Shown here in pieces: positions 25,816-34,220 of a DNA stretch of 64,000 nucleotides (positions are counted from its first letter, which is position 1; the number at the start of each line of letters is the position of its first letter). Location of the stretch: contig NZ_JAKNYM010000002.1 in assembly GCF_022865105.1 (NCBI RefSeq), forward strand, positions 901,501-965,500, read 5' to 3'. Both the position numbers and the translations under genes were made by a program. The notes below the pieces were generated by a model. It saw only the letters and a list, made by a program, of their open reading frames with translations, ran no database searches and was not told where the DNA came from. This DNA comes from Sphingomicrobium astaxanthinifaciens. Its GTDB lineage: Bacteria > Pseudomonadota > Alphaproteobacteria > Sphingomonadales > Sphingomonadaceae.

Positions 25816-27456
25816 ATGGTGCGGCCTATGGGTGGGCTCAACCTCTTCGCGCCGCTGCGGCGGGCGGCTGGCTTGCGATGGCATCGCGAATGGCTGACGC
25901 TGGTGATCCTCCTCGGCGCGATCACGCTGTTCCTTGTCAACGGCGCGAATGTCTTCGTGCGCCTGAGCGCGGGGCTCCAGGGGGCCACCGCCGACCTTCG
26001 GGTCACCGCCGTCACGCTGCTGCTCAACGTCGCGCTGATCCTGTTCGGCTGGCGCTATTTCGTCGATGTCCAGCAGGAGATGGAGCGGCGCGAGGAGAGC
26101 GAACGTCGCGCCCGCGAGCAGGCCTCGATCGACGGCATGACCGGGCTGGCCAACCGCAAGGGCTTTTCCGAGATCGGCGTGCGCGCCAACGCCGACGAGG
26201 CGGTCGGGCATGTCGCGGTGATCTCGCTGCAACTCAACCGCTTCAAGGCGATCAACGAGCGCTACGGCTTCGATCTGGGCGATGACCTGCTGCGCCACAT
26301 CGCGGCCCAGATCGGCGCGCTGCGCGACCCCACGGTGAGCGCCGCGCGCGTGGCGGGGGACGAATTCGCGGTCATCGTCGCGCGCCCCGGCGCCGACCTC
26401 GACGAAGAGGGGATCGAGACGCTCGCCCAGACCATGCTCGACACCGCGAGCCGCCCGGTCGAACTCGACCGCAAGATGATCCAGGTCGGTGCCCATGTCG
26501 GCATCGCGCTCGCCCGTCGCGGCGAACTCGACGCGCGCGCGCTCCTGCGCCGCGCCGACATCGCGCTGGCCGAGGGCAAGGTGGGACGGCTCGCGCGGCC
26601 GGTCTGGTTCGACGACCGGATGGAGCGCGACCTCATCGCGCACAGCGAACTCGAGCAGGGGATCCGCGCCGGCATCGAGGCGGGCCAGTTCCTCGCCTAT
26701 TTCGAGCCGCAGGTCGATCTCGCGAGCGGGCGCGTCACCGGCTTCGAGGTGCTCTCGCGCTGGGCCCACCCGCTCGCCGGGATGATCGGCCCCGATCGCT
26801 TCATCCCGGTCGCCGAGGAGCACAACCTGATCGGGCCGCTGACCGAACATGTCTTTCGCGGCGCGATGCGGCGGGCCCGCGACTGGCCCGAGGATGTCGA
26901 CCTGTCGATCAACATCGCGCCCTCGCAACTAGGCGACGCCTGGCTGGCGCAAAAGCTGGTGCGGCTGCTGACCGAGACGGGGTTTCCCGCCGAGCGGCTC
27001 GTGGTCGAGGTGACCGAGTCGTCGCTGTTCGCTGACATCGAGATGGCGCGCGCGATCATCGCCAGCCTCAAGAACCAAGGCATCCGTATCGCGCTCGACG
27101 ACTTCGGCACCGGCTTCTCGAGCCTGTCGCACCTGCGCGCGCTGCCCTTCGACATGATCAAGATCGACCGCAGCTTCGTCTCGAGCCTGCACGAGGATCG
27201 CGAGAGCCGCGCCATCGTGCGCGCGGTGACGACGCTGGCGCAGGCGCTCGAGATCCCGGTCACGGTCGAGGGGGTCGAGACCGCGACGACGCATGCAATG
27301 GTGATGGAGATCGGGTGCCAGAAGGGGCAGGGCTGGTATTTCGGCAAGGCGATGACCGCCGAACAGGCCGAACAACTGCTTCGGCCCGATCGCGAGCCCG
27401 ATCGCGGCGCGGAGAGCGGCGCGGCCGCCTTCCCCCCGGCGCAACGTCGCGCCTGA
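25816..27456 (+). CDS. membrane GGDEF-EAL protein (c-di-GMP signalling)
   Basis: A 546-residue protein with two N-terminal membrane helices (LTLVILLGAITLFLVN and TLLLNVALILFGW), a GGDEF domain and an EAL domain. The GGDEF active-site loop reads AGDEF at residues 180-184; loss of the first glycine often weakens diguanylate cyclase activity but does not always abolish it. The EAL domain keeps FEPQVDLASGRVTGFEVLSRW (EVL at 311-313), NIAPSQL, and DDFGTGFSSLSHLRALPFD with the metal-binding aspartates, so phosphodiesterase activity toward cyclic di-GMP is likely. There is no periplasmic sensor domain, only a short loop. It follows tRNA-Leu by 73 bases. Confidence 0.92.
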   Translation: MVRPMGGLNLFAPLRRAAGLRWHREWLTLVILLGAITLFLVNGANVFVRLSAGLQGATADLRVTAVTLLLNVALILFGWRYFVDVQQEMERREESERRAREQASIDGMTGLANRKGFSEIGVRANADEAVGHVAVISLQLNRFKAINERYGFDLGDDLLRHIAAQIGALRDPTVSAARVAGDEFAVIVARPGADLDEEGIETLAQTMLDTASRPVELDRKMIQVGAHVGIALARRGELDARALLRRADIALAEGKVGRLARPVWFDDRMERDLIAHSELEQGIRAGIEAGQFLAYFEPQVDLASGRVTGFEVLSRWAHPLAGMIGPDRFIPVAEEHNLIGPLTEHVFRGAMRRARDWPEDVDLSINIAPSQLGDAWLAQKLVRLLTETGFPAERLVVEVTESSLFADIEMARAIIASLKNQGIRIALDDFGTGFSSLSHLRALPFDMIKIDRSFVSSLHEDRESRAIVRAVTTLAQALEIPVTVEGVETATTHAMVMEIGCQKGQGWYFGKAMTAEQAEQLLRPDREPDRGAESGAAAFPPAQRRA

Positions 27457-27535
27457 CCGGCGCGCAGTCCCAGCGCGGGACAATCGCTAAGGCTCGGTTT
27501 GCACTTTTGGTAAACCGCGCGTTAGGGTTTTCGTC

Positions 27536-27709
27536 ATGGAGTCGACGAGCCGCCTTGCCTTCGAGGATTTCCTGCGCAGCCTGCGCGCGGCCTACCGCGT
27601 GACCTTCGCCGCGCTGTGCGAACGCCAGCGCGTGCGCGAGGAGGACGTCCGGCTGTTCGGGCTGACCTTCGCGGCCGGGTTCCTGTTCACCAGCCTGTTC
27701 ATCGCCTGA
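27536..27709 (+). CDS. short membrane-associated protein, unknown (57 aa)
   Basis: A 57-residue reading frame starting ATGGAGTCG at 27536. It encodes a basic amphipathic N-terminal half (RLAFEDFLRSLRAAYRVTF) followed by LCERQRVREEDVRLFG and a hydrophobic C-terminal segment (LTFAAGFLFTSLFIA). The third-position composition is GC-rich like real genes. It lies in the gap between the GGDEF-EAL gene and the convergent MFS gene and its end overlaps the MFS stop region by 11 bases. I do not know the family; small proteins with this layout often sit in the inner membrane. Confidence 0.5.
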   Translation: MESTSRLAFEDFLRSLRAAYRVTFAALCERQRVREEDVRLFGLTFAAGFLFTSLFIA

Positions 27710-28991
27710 GCGCGACCCGCCGCCCGAGCAGCGCGGCGAGCAGCGCCACCGCGGCGACCCCGAGCAGGCTGTCGCCGATCGAGATGCCCGACTGGATGGT
27801 GACGGTCAGCGCGAGCGAGCCGGCCACCATCAGCCCGGCGTTGACGATATTGTTGACCGCGACCGCGCGCGCGGTGAGCGCGGGCGGGATGCGGGTGGTG
27901 AGGAAGGCGTAGAGCGGCACGACATAGGCACCCCCCATCAGCGCCAGCCCGAACAGGTCGAGCGCGGCCCCGACGCCGCCGGGGCGCGCGAGAAAGGCAG
28001 CGAGGTCGAGCAGCTGCGGGGTCGGCGTCCAGTCGTGCAGCCGGCGGTAGAGGTCGAGGATGAACAGCGCCATGCCGAGCGCCGCATGCGGGGCGTAGCG
28101 CGCCGAGACCGCGCCCCCGAGCAGCCGGTTGACCGCCACGCTCCCGAGCGCGACCCCGATCGAGAAGATGGCGAGGAAGGCGGTGGCCACCGCTTCATCA
28201 CCGCCGAGCGCATTCTTCACCAGCGGCGGGAACTGCGCGAGCAGGACCGCCCCCAGCGCCCAGAACAGGCTGATCGCCCAGATCGCGCGGCGCGCCTCGG
28301 CATGCGTCATCACCTCGGTGACGATCGTCCGCGCGGCACGCCAGAAGTGCCAGTCGGGCCGCGCCCCTTGTGCCTCCGCGCGGGGCGGGGCGGGAGGGAC
28401 GAACGCGGCGGCGAGCCGGCCGATGGCGGCAAGGACGAGCACCCCGGCGGCGGCGCGGCTCGCGTCGAGCGCGCCGTCCCCGGCGCGCGTCAGCAGCGCG
28501 CCGCCGAGCAGGGTGCCGCCGAGGATCGCGACATAGGTGCCCGCCTGCACCAGCCCGGTGCCGCCGAGCACTTCGTGCGCGCGCAGGTGCTGGGGCAGCA
28601 GCGCATATTTGATCGGCCCGAAGAAGGCCGACTGAATTCCCGTTGCCGCAAGGGTGGCGAGCAGCAGGGGGACGCTCTGGAGGAGAAGGCCGGTCGCGCC
28701 GAGCAGCATGATCGCCACCTCGGCGGTCTTGATGCGCCGGATCATCTTGGCCTTGTCGTGCGCGTCGGCGAGGCTGCCCGCCATCGCCGAGAAGAGCATG
28801 AAGGGCAGGATGAACAGCCCGCCCGCGACCGCCGAGAGGCTGGCCTCGCGCGTGGGGTCGTCATAGATGCCGAAGATCACCAGCAGCACCATCGAGGTGC
28901 GGAAGAGGTTGTCGTTGAAGGCGCCGAGGAACTGGACCGCGAACAGCGGCGCGAAACGGCGGCGCGCCAGGAGCGCCAGGCTGCTGTTCAT
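27699..28991 (-). CDS. MFS transporter, LplT-like (lysophospholipid transporter type)
   Basis: A 430-residue membrane protein with about 12 hydrophobic segments. The N-terminal block APLFAVQFLGAFNDNLFR with FNDN is the hallmark of LplT-type flippases, which return lysophospholipids to the cytoplasmic leaflet for re-acylation, and of the MFS half of fused acyltransferase proteins. Here the MFS part stands alone: no acyltransferase domain follows, and none is adjacent. GSLADAHDKAKMIRRIK supplies the loop 2-3 motif. The ATG at 28991 starts MNSSLALL. It is divergent from pgsA, which makes a phospholipid-related role attractive, though this is context only. Confidence 0.85.
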   Translation of the reverse strand: MNSSLALLARRRFAPLFAVQFLGAFNDNLFRTSMVLLVIFGIYDDPTREASLSAVAGGLFILPFMLFSAMAGSLADAHDKAKMIRRIKTAEVAIMLLGATGLLLQSVPLLLATLAATGIQSAFFGPIKYALLPQHLRAHEVLGGTGLVQAGTYVAILGGTLLGGALLTRAGDGALDASRAAAGVLVLAAIGRLAAAFVPPAPPRAEAQGARPDWHFWRAARTIVTEVMTHAEARRAIWAISLFWALGAVLLAQFPPLVKNALGGDEAVATAFLAIFSIGVALGSVAVNRLLGGAVSARYAPHAALGMALFILDLYRRLHDWTPTPQLLDLAAFLARPGGVGAALDLFGLALMGGAYVVPLYAFLTTRIPPALTARAVAVNNIVNAGLMVAGSLALTVTIQSGISIGDSLLGVAAVALLAALLGRRVALRR

Positions 28992-29110
28992 CGTCCGATC
29001 GTCCCCGCTGCGCCGATGGTTCGTGGTTCCCGGTTGAAGCGCAGCCGCGCGCAAAGCGCAAAAAGAAATTGCCGCTGCCCCGCGCCGTGCCTAAGGTCGG
29101 CGCCGTAACA

Positions 29111-29683
29111 ATGCTGACCCTTCCGAACCTCCTCACCCTGTCTCGCATCTTCGCGGTGCCGATCCTCGTGTGGTTGCTGTGGAACCCGGGGCCGCTCGAT
29201 TATCTCATCACCTTCGTGCTCTACAGCGTCGTCGGGGTGACCGACTATATCGACGGCTACCTCGCCCGCGCGCAGGGGCAGATCAGCCGCCTCGGCCAGT
29301 TCCTCGACCCGATCGCCGACAAGATCATGGTCGCCGCGGTGATCATCATGCTGGTCGCCACGCGGCGGGTCGCCGACGAGCCCGAGCCGGTGATCGCGGG
29401 GCTCACCATCATCCCCGCGCTGGTCATCCTGTTGCGCGAGATCATCGTGTCGGGGCTGCGCGAATTCCTCGGCCCGCTCAACGTCTCGGTCCCGGTCAGC
29501 CGCCTCGCCAAGTGGAAGACCACCCTGCAGATGGTCGCGCTCGGCTCGCTGATCCTCGGCGGCGCGATCCCGAGCGAATATTGGATCCACCAGGTCGGGG
29601 TGGTGTGCCTGTGGGGCGCCGCGCTGCTGACGCTGGTGACCGGCTACGACTATCTGCGGGTCGGGCTCCGGCACATGGACTGA
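29111..29683 (+). CDS. pgsA: CDP-diacylglycerol-glycerol-3-phosphate 3-phosphatidyltransferase
   Basis: A 190-residue inner-membrane enzyme making phosphatidylglycerol-phosphate from CDP-diacylglycerol and glycerol-3-phosphate. NLLTLSRIFAVPILVWLL is the family start. The CDP-alcohol phosphotransferase signature D-G-x2-A-R-x8-G-x3-D-x3-D is present as TDYIDGYLARAQGQ followed by SRLGQFLDPIADK. Four or more hydrophobic segments follow. ATG at 29111 begins MLTLPNLLTL, the expected N-terminus. Confidence 0.95.
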   Translation: MLTLPNLLTLSRIFAVPILVWLLWNPGPLDYLITFVLYSVVGVTDYIDGYLARAQGQISRLGQFLDPIADKIMVAAVIIMLVATRRVADEPEPVIAGLTIIPALVILLREIIVSGLREFLGPLNVSVPVSRLAKWKTTLQMVALGSLILGGAIPSEYWIHQVGVVCLWGAALLTLVTGYDYLRVGLRHMD

Positions 29684-29772
29684 GGCCGCCGCGCGCCTCC
29701 TTCTCCTTTGACATTTGCCGATATTTGGGTCCTGATGGGGCCAACCATCGCCTGTTTCGACGAGGAGGGGGG

Positions 29773-30072
29773 ATGCATCGCAGCGAAGTCGAGAGCCTCG
29801 AGACGGGGCGCCGCCACTGGGTCCCGTGCGTGCGCGCGCCGTGCCGCGACTGGAGCGCGATGCCGGGCTGCCACCGCCACGCGCGCTACCTCGTCGATCG
29901 CCGCACGATGGCCCCGAGCCGCGATCGCTTCCCCGTCTTCGACAGCCGCGCCGATTGCCTGCAATGGATCATGCGCCACCGCAGCGTGCTGGCCGCGCGC
30001 ATGCCCGACGCGCCGATCCGCGCGGTGCGGCTCGACATGTGGCTACTCGGGCTCGACCAGCTCCCCGGCTAG
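29773..30072 (+). CDS. hypothetical protein with Cys/His cluster
   Basis: A 99-residue basic soluble protein with AGGAGGGGGG just before its ATG. Residues 19-36 contain C-x4-C-x8-C-H-x-H (Cys19, Cys24, Cys33, His34, His36), a possible zinc site. The rest has VFDSRADCLQWIMRHRS and a C-terminal MWLLGLDQLPG. No family is recognised. Its last 30 bases overlap the end of the convergent oxyR gene. It has coding-like third-position GC bias and a good ribosome-binding site, which is why it is kept. Confidence 0.55.
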   Translation: MHRSEVESLETGRRHWVPCVRAPCRDWSAMPGCHRHARYLVDRRTMAPSRDRFPVFDSRADCLQWIMRHRSVLAARMPDAPIRAVRLDMWLLGLDQLPG

Positions 30073-30960
30073 CGCGCCAAGCGCCTCGCCCAGCAATTCG
30101 AACTCGGCCGCGCGCGGGCTGTTGCGGCGCCACGCGAGCGCGATGGTGCGGGTCCCATGCTCGCTCTCGAGCGGGCGCGCCTCGATCGCGGTATGCTCGA
30201 TGATCCCGGCGGCAAGCGCCATCTCGGGGATGAAGGTCAGCCCGAGCCCGTTGTCGACGAGCTCGACCAGTGTGTGCAGGCTGGTCGCCATCATCGCTGC
30301 CGAGGCGCGGATCTCGGGGCGGTTGCAGGCGGCCAGCGCATGGTCCTTGAGGCAGTGCCCGTCCTCGAGCATCAGGAGCCGCCCCTCCTCGATCAGCCGC
30401 GGCGGGATCGACTTCATGTCGGGCGCCTCGCCCTTGGGATAGGCGATGAACAGGCGGTCGCGCGCGAGTTCGACATGATCGACGTCGCCACAGGGGAAGG
30501 GCAGCGCGAGCAGCACGCAGTCGAGCTGGCCGCGGTGGAGCGCCTCGCAGCTCGCCTGGCTGGTTTCCTCGCGCAGGTAGAGGCGCAGGTCGGGGTAGCG
30601 CTCGCGAAGGTGCGGCAGCACGCGCGGCAGCAGGAAGGGGGCGATGGTCGGGATCACCCCGAGCCGGAGATCGCCCGACAGCGGCTGCCCCTCGGCCGCC
30701 GCGAGCCCGGCGAGCGCCTGCGTCTCGCGCAGCACGTCGCGCGCCTGGCGCGCGATCTTCTCGCCCAGCGGGGTGAAGCGCACGACGCGGCGGGTGCGCT
30801 CGACCAGCACCGTGTCGAGCAGCGTCTCGAGCTCGCGGATCCCCGCCGACAGCGTCGATTGGGTGACATAGCAATGCTCGGCCGCGCGGCCGAAATGGCC
30901 ATGCTCGTGCAGCGCGATCAGATATTGCAGCTGCTTGATGGTGGGGAGGTGGACGGCCAC
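30043..30960 (-). CDS. oxyR: hydrogen peroxide-inducible LysR-type regulator OxyR
   Basis: A 305-residue LysR-family regulator. The N-terminal helix-turn-helix is in HFGRAAEHCYVTQSTLSAGI. The effector domain contains GHCLKDHALAAC with Cys203 and Cys212, nine residues apart like the redox pair Cys199/Cys208 of E. coli OxyR, so it should form a disulphide when peroxide rises. It is divergent from ahpC-ahpD, the classical OxyR target set. Length is normal. The 3' end overlaps the preceding convergent hypothetical gene by 30 bases. Confidence 0.94.
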   Translation of the reverse strand: MAVHLPTIKQLQYLIALHEHGHFGRAAEHCYVTQSTLSAGIRELETLLDTVLVERTRRVVRFTPLGEKIARQARDVLRETQALAGLAAAEGQPLSGDLRLGVIPTIAPFLLPRVLPHLRERYPDLRLYLREETSQASCEALHRGQLDCVLLALPFPCGDVDHVELARDRLFIAYPKGEAPDMKSIPPRLIEEGRLLMLEDGHCLKDHALAACNRPEIRASAAMMATSLHTLVELVDNGLGLTFIPEMALAAGIIEHTAIEARPLESEHGTRTIALAWRRNSPRAAEFELLGEALGALAGELVEPE

Positions 30961-31108
30961 GGGTTCCTCAATCGACTGATTCGATCACACTCATTGATAT
31001 TAAGCGATTGAAGCGCGTTCAATCCCTCCTATATCCGCCCTCGAAGCGACCCCGCCCCCGTCCGGGGGCGGTCTTCAGCACAACCAGAAAAACCGGAGAT
31101 TTGCGACT
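30961..31108. promoter_or_regulatory. oxyR/ahpC intergenic control region
   Basis: A relatively AT-rich 148-base region. A candidate ahpC promoter is TTGAAG at 31008-31013, 16 bases, TATATC at 31030-31035. An inverted repeat TCAATCG (30968-30974)/CGATTGA (31005-31011) overlaps the -35 box, and GATTCGATC at 30978-30986 and CATTGATAT lie between; this spread of ATTGA-like half-sites fits an OxyR tetramer site, which spans about 40 bases next to the -35 element. Confidence 0.55.
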
Positions 31109-31654
31109 ATGCTCACCATTGGCGATACCTTCCCCGCGCTCACCGTCCCCGTCCAGCAGGGTACCGACCAGCTGCCCGCCGACGAGACGCTCGACCTCGG
31201 TGAAACCAATGGCAAGTGGAAGGTCCTCTTCTTCTGGCCGAAGGACTTCACCTTCGTCTGCCCGACCGAGATCGTCGGCTATGGCGAGCTGGCCGAAGAC
31301 TTTGCCGATCGTGACGCGGTGCTGATCGGCGCCTCGACCGACACCACCCATGTCCACTATGCGTGGCGCCGTTCGGACGAGCAGCTGGCCAAGGCCGATT
31401 TCCCGTGGATCGCCGACGCCAACCAGAAGCTGGCGCGCGCGCTCGGCATCCTCAACGAGGAAGAGGGCGTCGCCTATCGCGCCACCTTCATCGTCGATCC
31501 CGACAACATCATCCAGCACGTCACGATCAACGGGCTCAACGTCGGGCGCAACCCGGCCGAGGCGCTGCGCGTGCTCGATGCGCTGCAGACCGACGAGCTG
31601 TGCCCCTGCAACTGGACCGAGGGCGACGAGGTCCTCAAGCCGCAGGCGGCCTAA
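31109..31654 (+). CDS. ahpC: alkyl hydroperoxide reductase AhpC (peroxiredoxin)
   Basis: A 181-residue 2-Cys peroxiredoxin reducing hydrogen and organic peroxides. The peroxidatic Cys51 is in WPKDFTFVCPTEIVG, and the C-terminus has LCPCNW with Cys165 and Cys167, the double-cysteine end also found in actinobacterial AhpC that is recycled by AhpD rather than AhpF. In agreement, ahpD is the next gene. Divergent oxyR and the shared control region point to peroxide induction. A good Shine-Dalgarno GGAG lies upstream at 31091-31099. Confidence 0.95.
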   Translation: MLTIGDTFPALTVPVQQGTDQLPADETLDLGETNGKWKVLFFWPKDFTFVCPTEIVGYGELAEDFADRDAVLIGASTDTTHVHYAWRRSDEQLAKADFPWIADANQKLARALGILNEEEGVAYRATFIVDPDNIIQHVTINGLNVGRNPAEALRVLDALQTDELCPCNWTEGDEVLKPQAA

Positions 31655-31669
31655 GCCCCTACGCACAAA

Positions 31670-31696
31670 GACGGCTGTCCGCCCCCGGCAGCCGTC
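31670..31696 (+). repeat. intercistronic hairpin between ahpC and ahpD
   Basis: GACGGCTG at 31670-31677 pairs perfectly with CAGCCGTC at 31689-31696 around an 11-base loop. No T-tract follows, so it is not a standard terminator; it could reduce read-through or protect the ahpC message, letting ahpC exceed ahpD. Confidence 0.5.
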
Positions 31697-31780
31697 GCCT
31701 GCGGGGCGGGAGCGCTTGACCCCCTGGTCCCGGCGCTTCCGCCCCCTTTTCTTTGACATTCGCTGCCTAGGAGACATGCC

Positions 31781-32302
31781 ATGTCCGCGCTCAAGGACTT
31801 CGCCGGCGCGATGCCGGCCTATGCCAAGGATCTCAAGCTCAACCTGTCCTCGCTGCTGACCGAGCAGGGGATGGGCGAGGCGCGCAAATATGGGCTGCTG
31901 CTCGCCTGCGCGCACGGCACCGGCTACAAGCCGCTGGTCGAGGCCGCCGAGGCCGACTGCGCCGACAAGCTCGACGAGAAGACGGCCGATGCGGCGCGCG
32001 GCGCGGCCGCGGTGATGGCGATGAACAATGTCTATTATCGCTTCACCCACCTCGCGGGGAACGAGAATTACGCCGCTATGCCCGCTAAGCTGCGGATGAA
32101 CATGATCGCGACCCACGGCGTGGCCAAGGAGGAGTTCGAGCTGTTCAGCCTCGCGGTCAGCGCGATCAACGGCTGCGGGCTGTGCATCGACAGCCACGAG
32201 AAGGTGCTGCTCAAGCATGAGGTGAAGGAAGCCGACATCCAGACCGCGGTGCGCATCGCGGCGGTGATGAAGGCGCTGGCGACGGTCCACGCCACCCTCT
32301 AG
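31781..32302 (+). CDS. ahpD: alkylhydroperoxidase AhpD, AhpC reductase
   Basis: A 173-residue helical carboxymuconolactone decarboxylase-fold protein with the redox centre GCGLCIDSHE: Cys132, Cys135 and His139, matching Cys130/Cys133/His137 of the mycobacterial enzyme. It reduces AhpC and has weak peroxidase activity itself. Blocks MNNVYYRFTHLAG and AKLRMNMIATHGV are typical. It follows ahpC after 126 bases with its own GGAGA box (31769-31774). The stop codon shares CTAG with the convergent TauE-family gene. Confidence 0.95.
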   Translation: MSALKDFAGAMPAYAKDLKLNLSSLLTEQGMGEARKYGLLLACAHGTGYKPLVEAAEADCADKLDEKTADAARGAAAVMAMNNVYYRFTHLAGNENYAAMPAKLRMNMIATHGVAKEEFELFSLAVSAINGCGLCIDSHEKVLLKHEVKEADIQTAVRIAAVMKALATVHATL

Positions 32303-33126
32303 GCGAGCAGCTGGAAGAGCCCGTAACCGCTCGTCGCCACGAGGATGGTGCCGACGAGGAGGAGGATGTGGTCGGCGCGAAAGCGCTTGGCGGCGAGCGC
32401 GCCGAAGGGGGCCGCTACCACCCCGCCGATCAGCAGCCCGATCACCGCGGTGGTGATCACCTCCCAGCCGAGTTCGCTGATGAAGGCGATCGAGATGGCG
32501 ACGGTGAGGAAGAACTCGACCGCGTTGACGGTGCCGATGGTGGTGCGCGGGGTGCTGCCCTGGACGAGCAGGTTGGAGGTCACCACCGGCCCCCAGCCGC
32601 CGCCGCCGGCGGCGTCGAGGAACCCGCCCGCCAGCCCGAGCGGTTCGACCACCTTGGGCTGGCGCTGCGGGCGCTGCCCCGACAATCCCTTCCAGAACAG
32701 CGTGAGGCCGAGCAGCGCGAGATAGGTCAGCACCATCGGGCGCGCCACCTCGGCATCGATGCCGGCGAGGAAATAGGCCCCCGCGACGCCGCCGATCAGC
32801 CCGGGAACCAGCAGTCGCCAGAACAGCCGCGGGTCGATGTTGCGGTGATAGAGGTGGCTCAACCCCGACACGCCGGTGGTCGCGGTCTCGACCGCATGGA
32901 CCCCGGCCGAGGCGACCGCCGGGGGCACCCCGAAGGCGACCAGCAGGGTGGTGCTGATGGTGCCGAACGCCATGCCCAGCGCGCCGTCGACGAGCTGCGC
33001 GGCAAAGCCGATGAGGACGAAGGGGAGCAGGACCGCGGGATCGGCGAGCAGGTCAAACGGCAGGGGTGCGGCCTCCTTGCTGGAAATCACGGCGAATTTC
33101 GGCTCGCGGCCACGGCGTTGCAACAA
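32299..33126 (-). CDS. sulfite exporter TauE/SafE family membrane protein
   Basis: A 275-residue protein with about eight hydrophobic segments of the TauE/SafE (PF01925) family, members of which export sulfite or related anions. IGFAAQLVDGALGMAFGTISTTLL is split by the hallmark QLVDGALGMAFG near the N-terminus, and the repeat AAGGGGWGPVVTSNLL appears in the middle, reflecting the two-fold family repeat. The N-terminal 25 residues before LPFDLLADP are poorly conserved, so the start may be a non-ATG codon downstream. It is divergent from cysE, whose product makes O-acetylserine, hinting at sulphur metabolism. Confidence 0.9.
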   Translation of the reverse strand: MLQRRGREPKFAVISSKEAAPLPFDLLADPAVLLPFVLIGFAAQLVDGALGMAFGTISTTLLVAFGVPPAVASAGVHAVETATTGVSGLSHLYHRNIDPRLFWRLLVPGLIGGVAGAYFLAGIDAEVARPMVLTYLALLGLTLFWKGLSGQRPQRQPKVVEPLGLAGGFLDAAGGGGWGPVVTSNLLVQGSTPRTTIGTVNAVEFFLTVAISIAFISELGWEVITTAVIGLLIGGVVAAPFGALAAKRFRADHILLLVGTILVATSGYGLFQLLA

Positions 33127-33198
33127 CTATTTCACGCAGATTTTTGCATGCGGGCGCAGCGCCCCCTACATTGACCCGAGCAACAGGAGACTTCGGCC

Positions 33199-33888
33199 TT
33201 GCTCAACGGCCTCATCGACTATCTCGACAGCATCAAGCAGCGCGATCCCGCGGCGCGCAGCCGCTGGGAGGTGCTGTTCTATCCGGGCGTCTGGGCGCTC
33301 GGGCTGCACCGCGCCGCACACTGGCTGTGGGGCGGCAAGCTGTATTTCCTCGCGCGCATGACCAACCATTTCGCCCGCTTCCTCACCGGGATCGACATCC
33401 ACCCCGGCGCGCGCGTCGGGCGCCACCTGTTCATCGACCATGGCTTCACCGTGATCGGCGAGACCGCGCAGATCGGCAACGGGGTCACCATCTACCAGTG
33501 CGTGACGCTGGGCGGGACCAACCCGTTCGAGGGGGTCGGTGGCAAACGCCATCCCACGCTCGAGGACGGGGTGGTGATCGGCTCGGGCGCGCAGGTGCTG
33601 GGCCCGATCACGATCGGCAAGGGGGCGCGGATCGGCGCCAATGCGGTGGTCACCCGCGAGGTGCCCGAGGGCGCCACGATGGTCGGTCCGGTGGCGCGCC
33701 CGATCCCGGTCAAGGCCGAGCAGGCGGGCGGGTTCATGCCCTATGGCACACCGTGCGAGGAACTGACCGATCCGGTGCAGCAGAAGCTGTGCCAGATGGA
33801 GCGCGAGATCAAGCAGCTGCGCAGCGAACTGGCGTCGCGCGAGGCCAAGCCCGCGACCAAGGATGACGGGAAAAGCCGCCGCGCATGA
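33199..33888 (+). CDS. cysE: serine O-acetyltransferase
   Basis: A 229-residue acetyltransferase of the EpsC/CysE left-handed beta-helix type that makes O-acetylserine for cysteine synthesis. [18 protein letters not shown] begins the hexapeptide repeats, with the catalytic histidine pair in [14 protein letters not shown] and the following VTLGGT and KRHPTLED loops that bind CoA and serine. Start is TTG at 33199 with AGGAGA at 33185-33190; no ATG fits. The C-terminus has a charged coiled-coil tail ([20 protein letters not shown]). It overlaps the DUF2794 gene by ATGA. Confidence 0.92.
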   Translation: MLNGLIDYLDSIKQRDPAARSRWEVLFYPGVWALGLHRAAHWLWGGKLYFLARMTNHFARFLTGIDIHPGARVGRHLFIDHGFTVIGETAQIGNGVTIYQCVTLGGTNPFEGVGGKRHPTLEDGVVIGSGAQVLGPITIGKGARIGANAVVTREVPEGATMVGPVARPIPVKAEQAGGFMPYGTPCEELTDPVQQKLCQMEREIKQLRSELASREAKPATKDDGKSRRA

Positions 33889-34220
33889 GCGTGGTCACGC
33901 CCTTCCCGCGCCACGGCGGCCAGGTCGGCTGGGAACGGCTCGAATTCCTGACCATCATCGACCTCTACGGGCGGATGGTCGCGGCCGGGCACTGGCGCGA
34001 CTATGCGATCCGGATGGACCGCGACGTGGCCGTCTTCGCGGCGTTTCGCAGGGCCGCCGAGCGCCCCGAGATCAGAATCGAGAAACGCCCCGCGCTGCGT
34101 CAGCGACAGGGCGTCTATGCGCTGCTCGGCGAGCAGGGGCAGGTGCTCAAACGGGGCCGGGAGTTGAAGAACGTCCTGGCCCCGATCGAGCGCCGCCTCA
34201 TGCGGCTGGTTCGGGACTGA
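33885..34220 (+). CDS. DUF2794 domain-containing protein
   Basis: A 111-residue protein of the alphaproteobacterial DUF2794 family. [22 protein letters not shown] and [18 protein letters not shown] are the recognisable blocks, and [10 protein letters not shown] the third. It starts within the cysE stop (ATGA). The family function is unknown; association with cysteine biosynthesis here may be simple operon packing. The 3' end overlaps the convergent membrane-protein gene by 23 bases. Confidence 0.92.
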   Translation: MSVVTPFPRHGGQVGWERLEFLTIIDLYGRMVAAGHWRDYAIRMDRDVAVFAAFRRAAERPEIRIEKRPALRQRQGVYALLGEQGQVLKRGRELKNVLAPIERRLMRLVRD

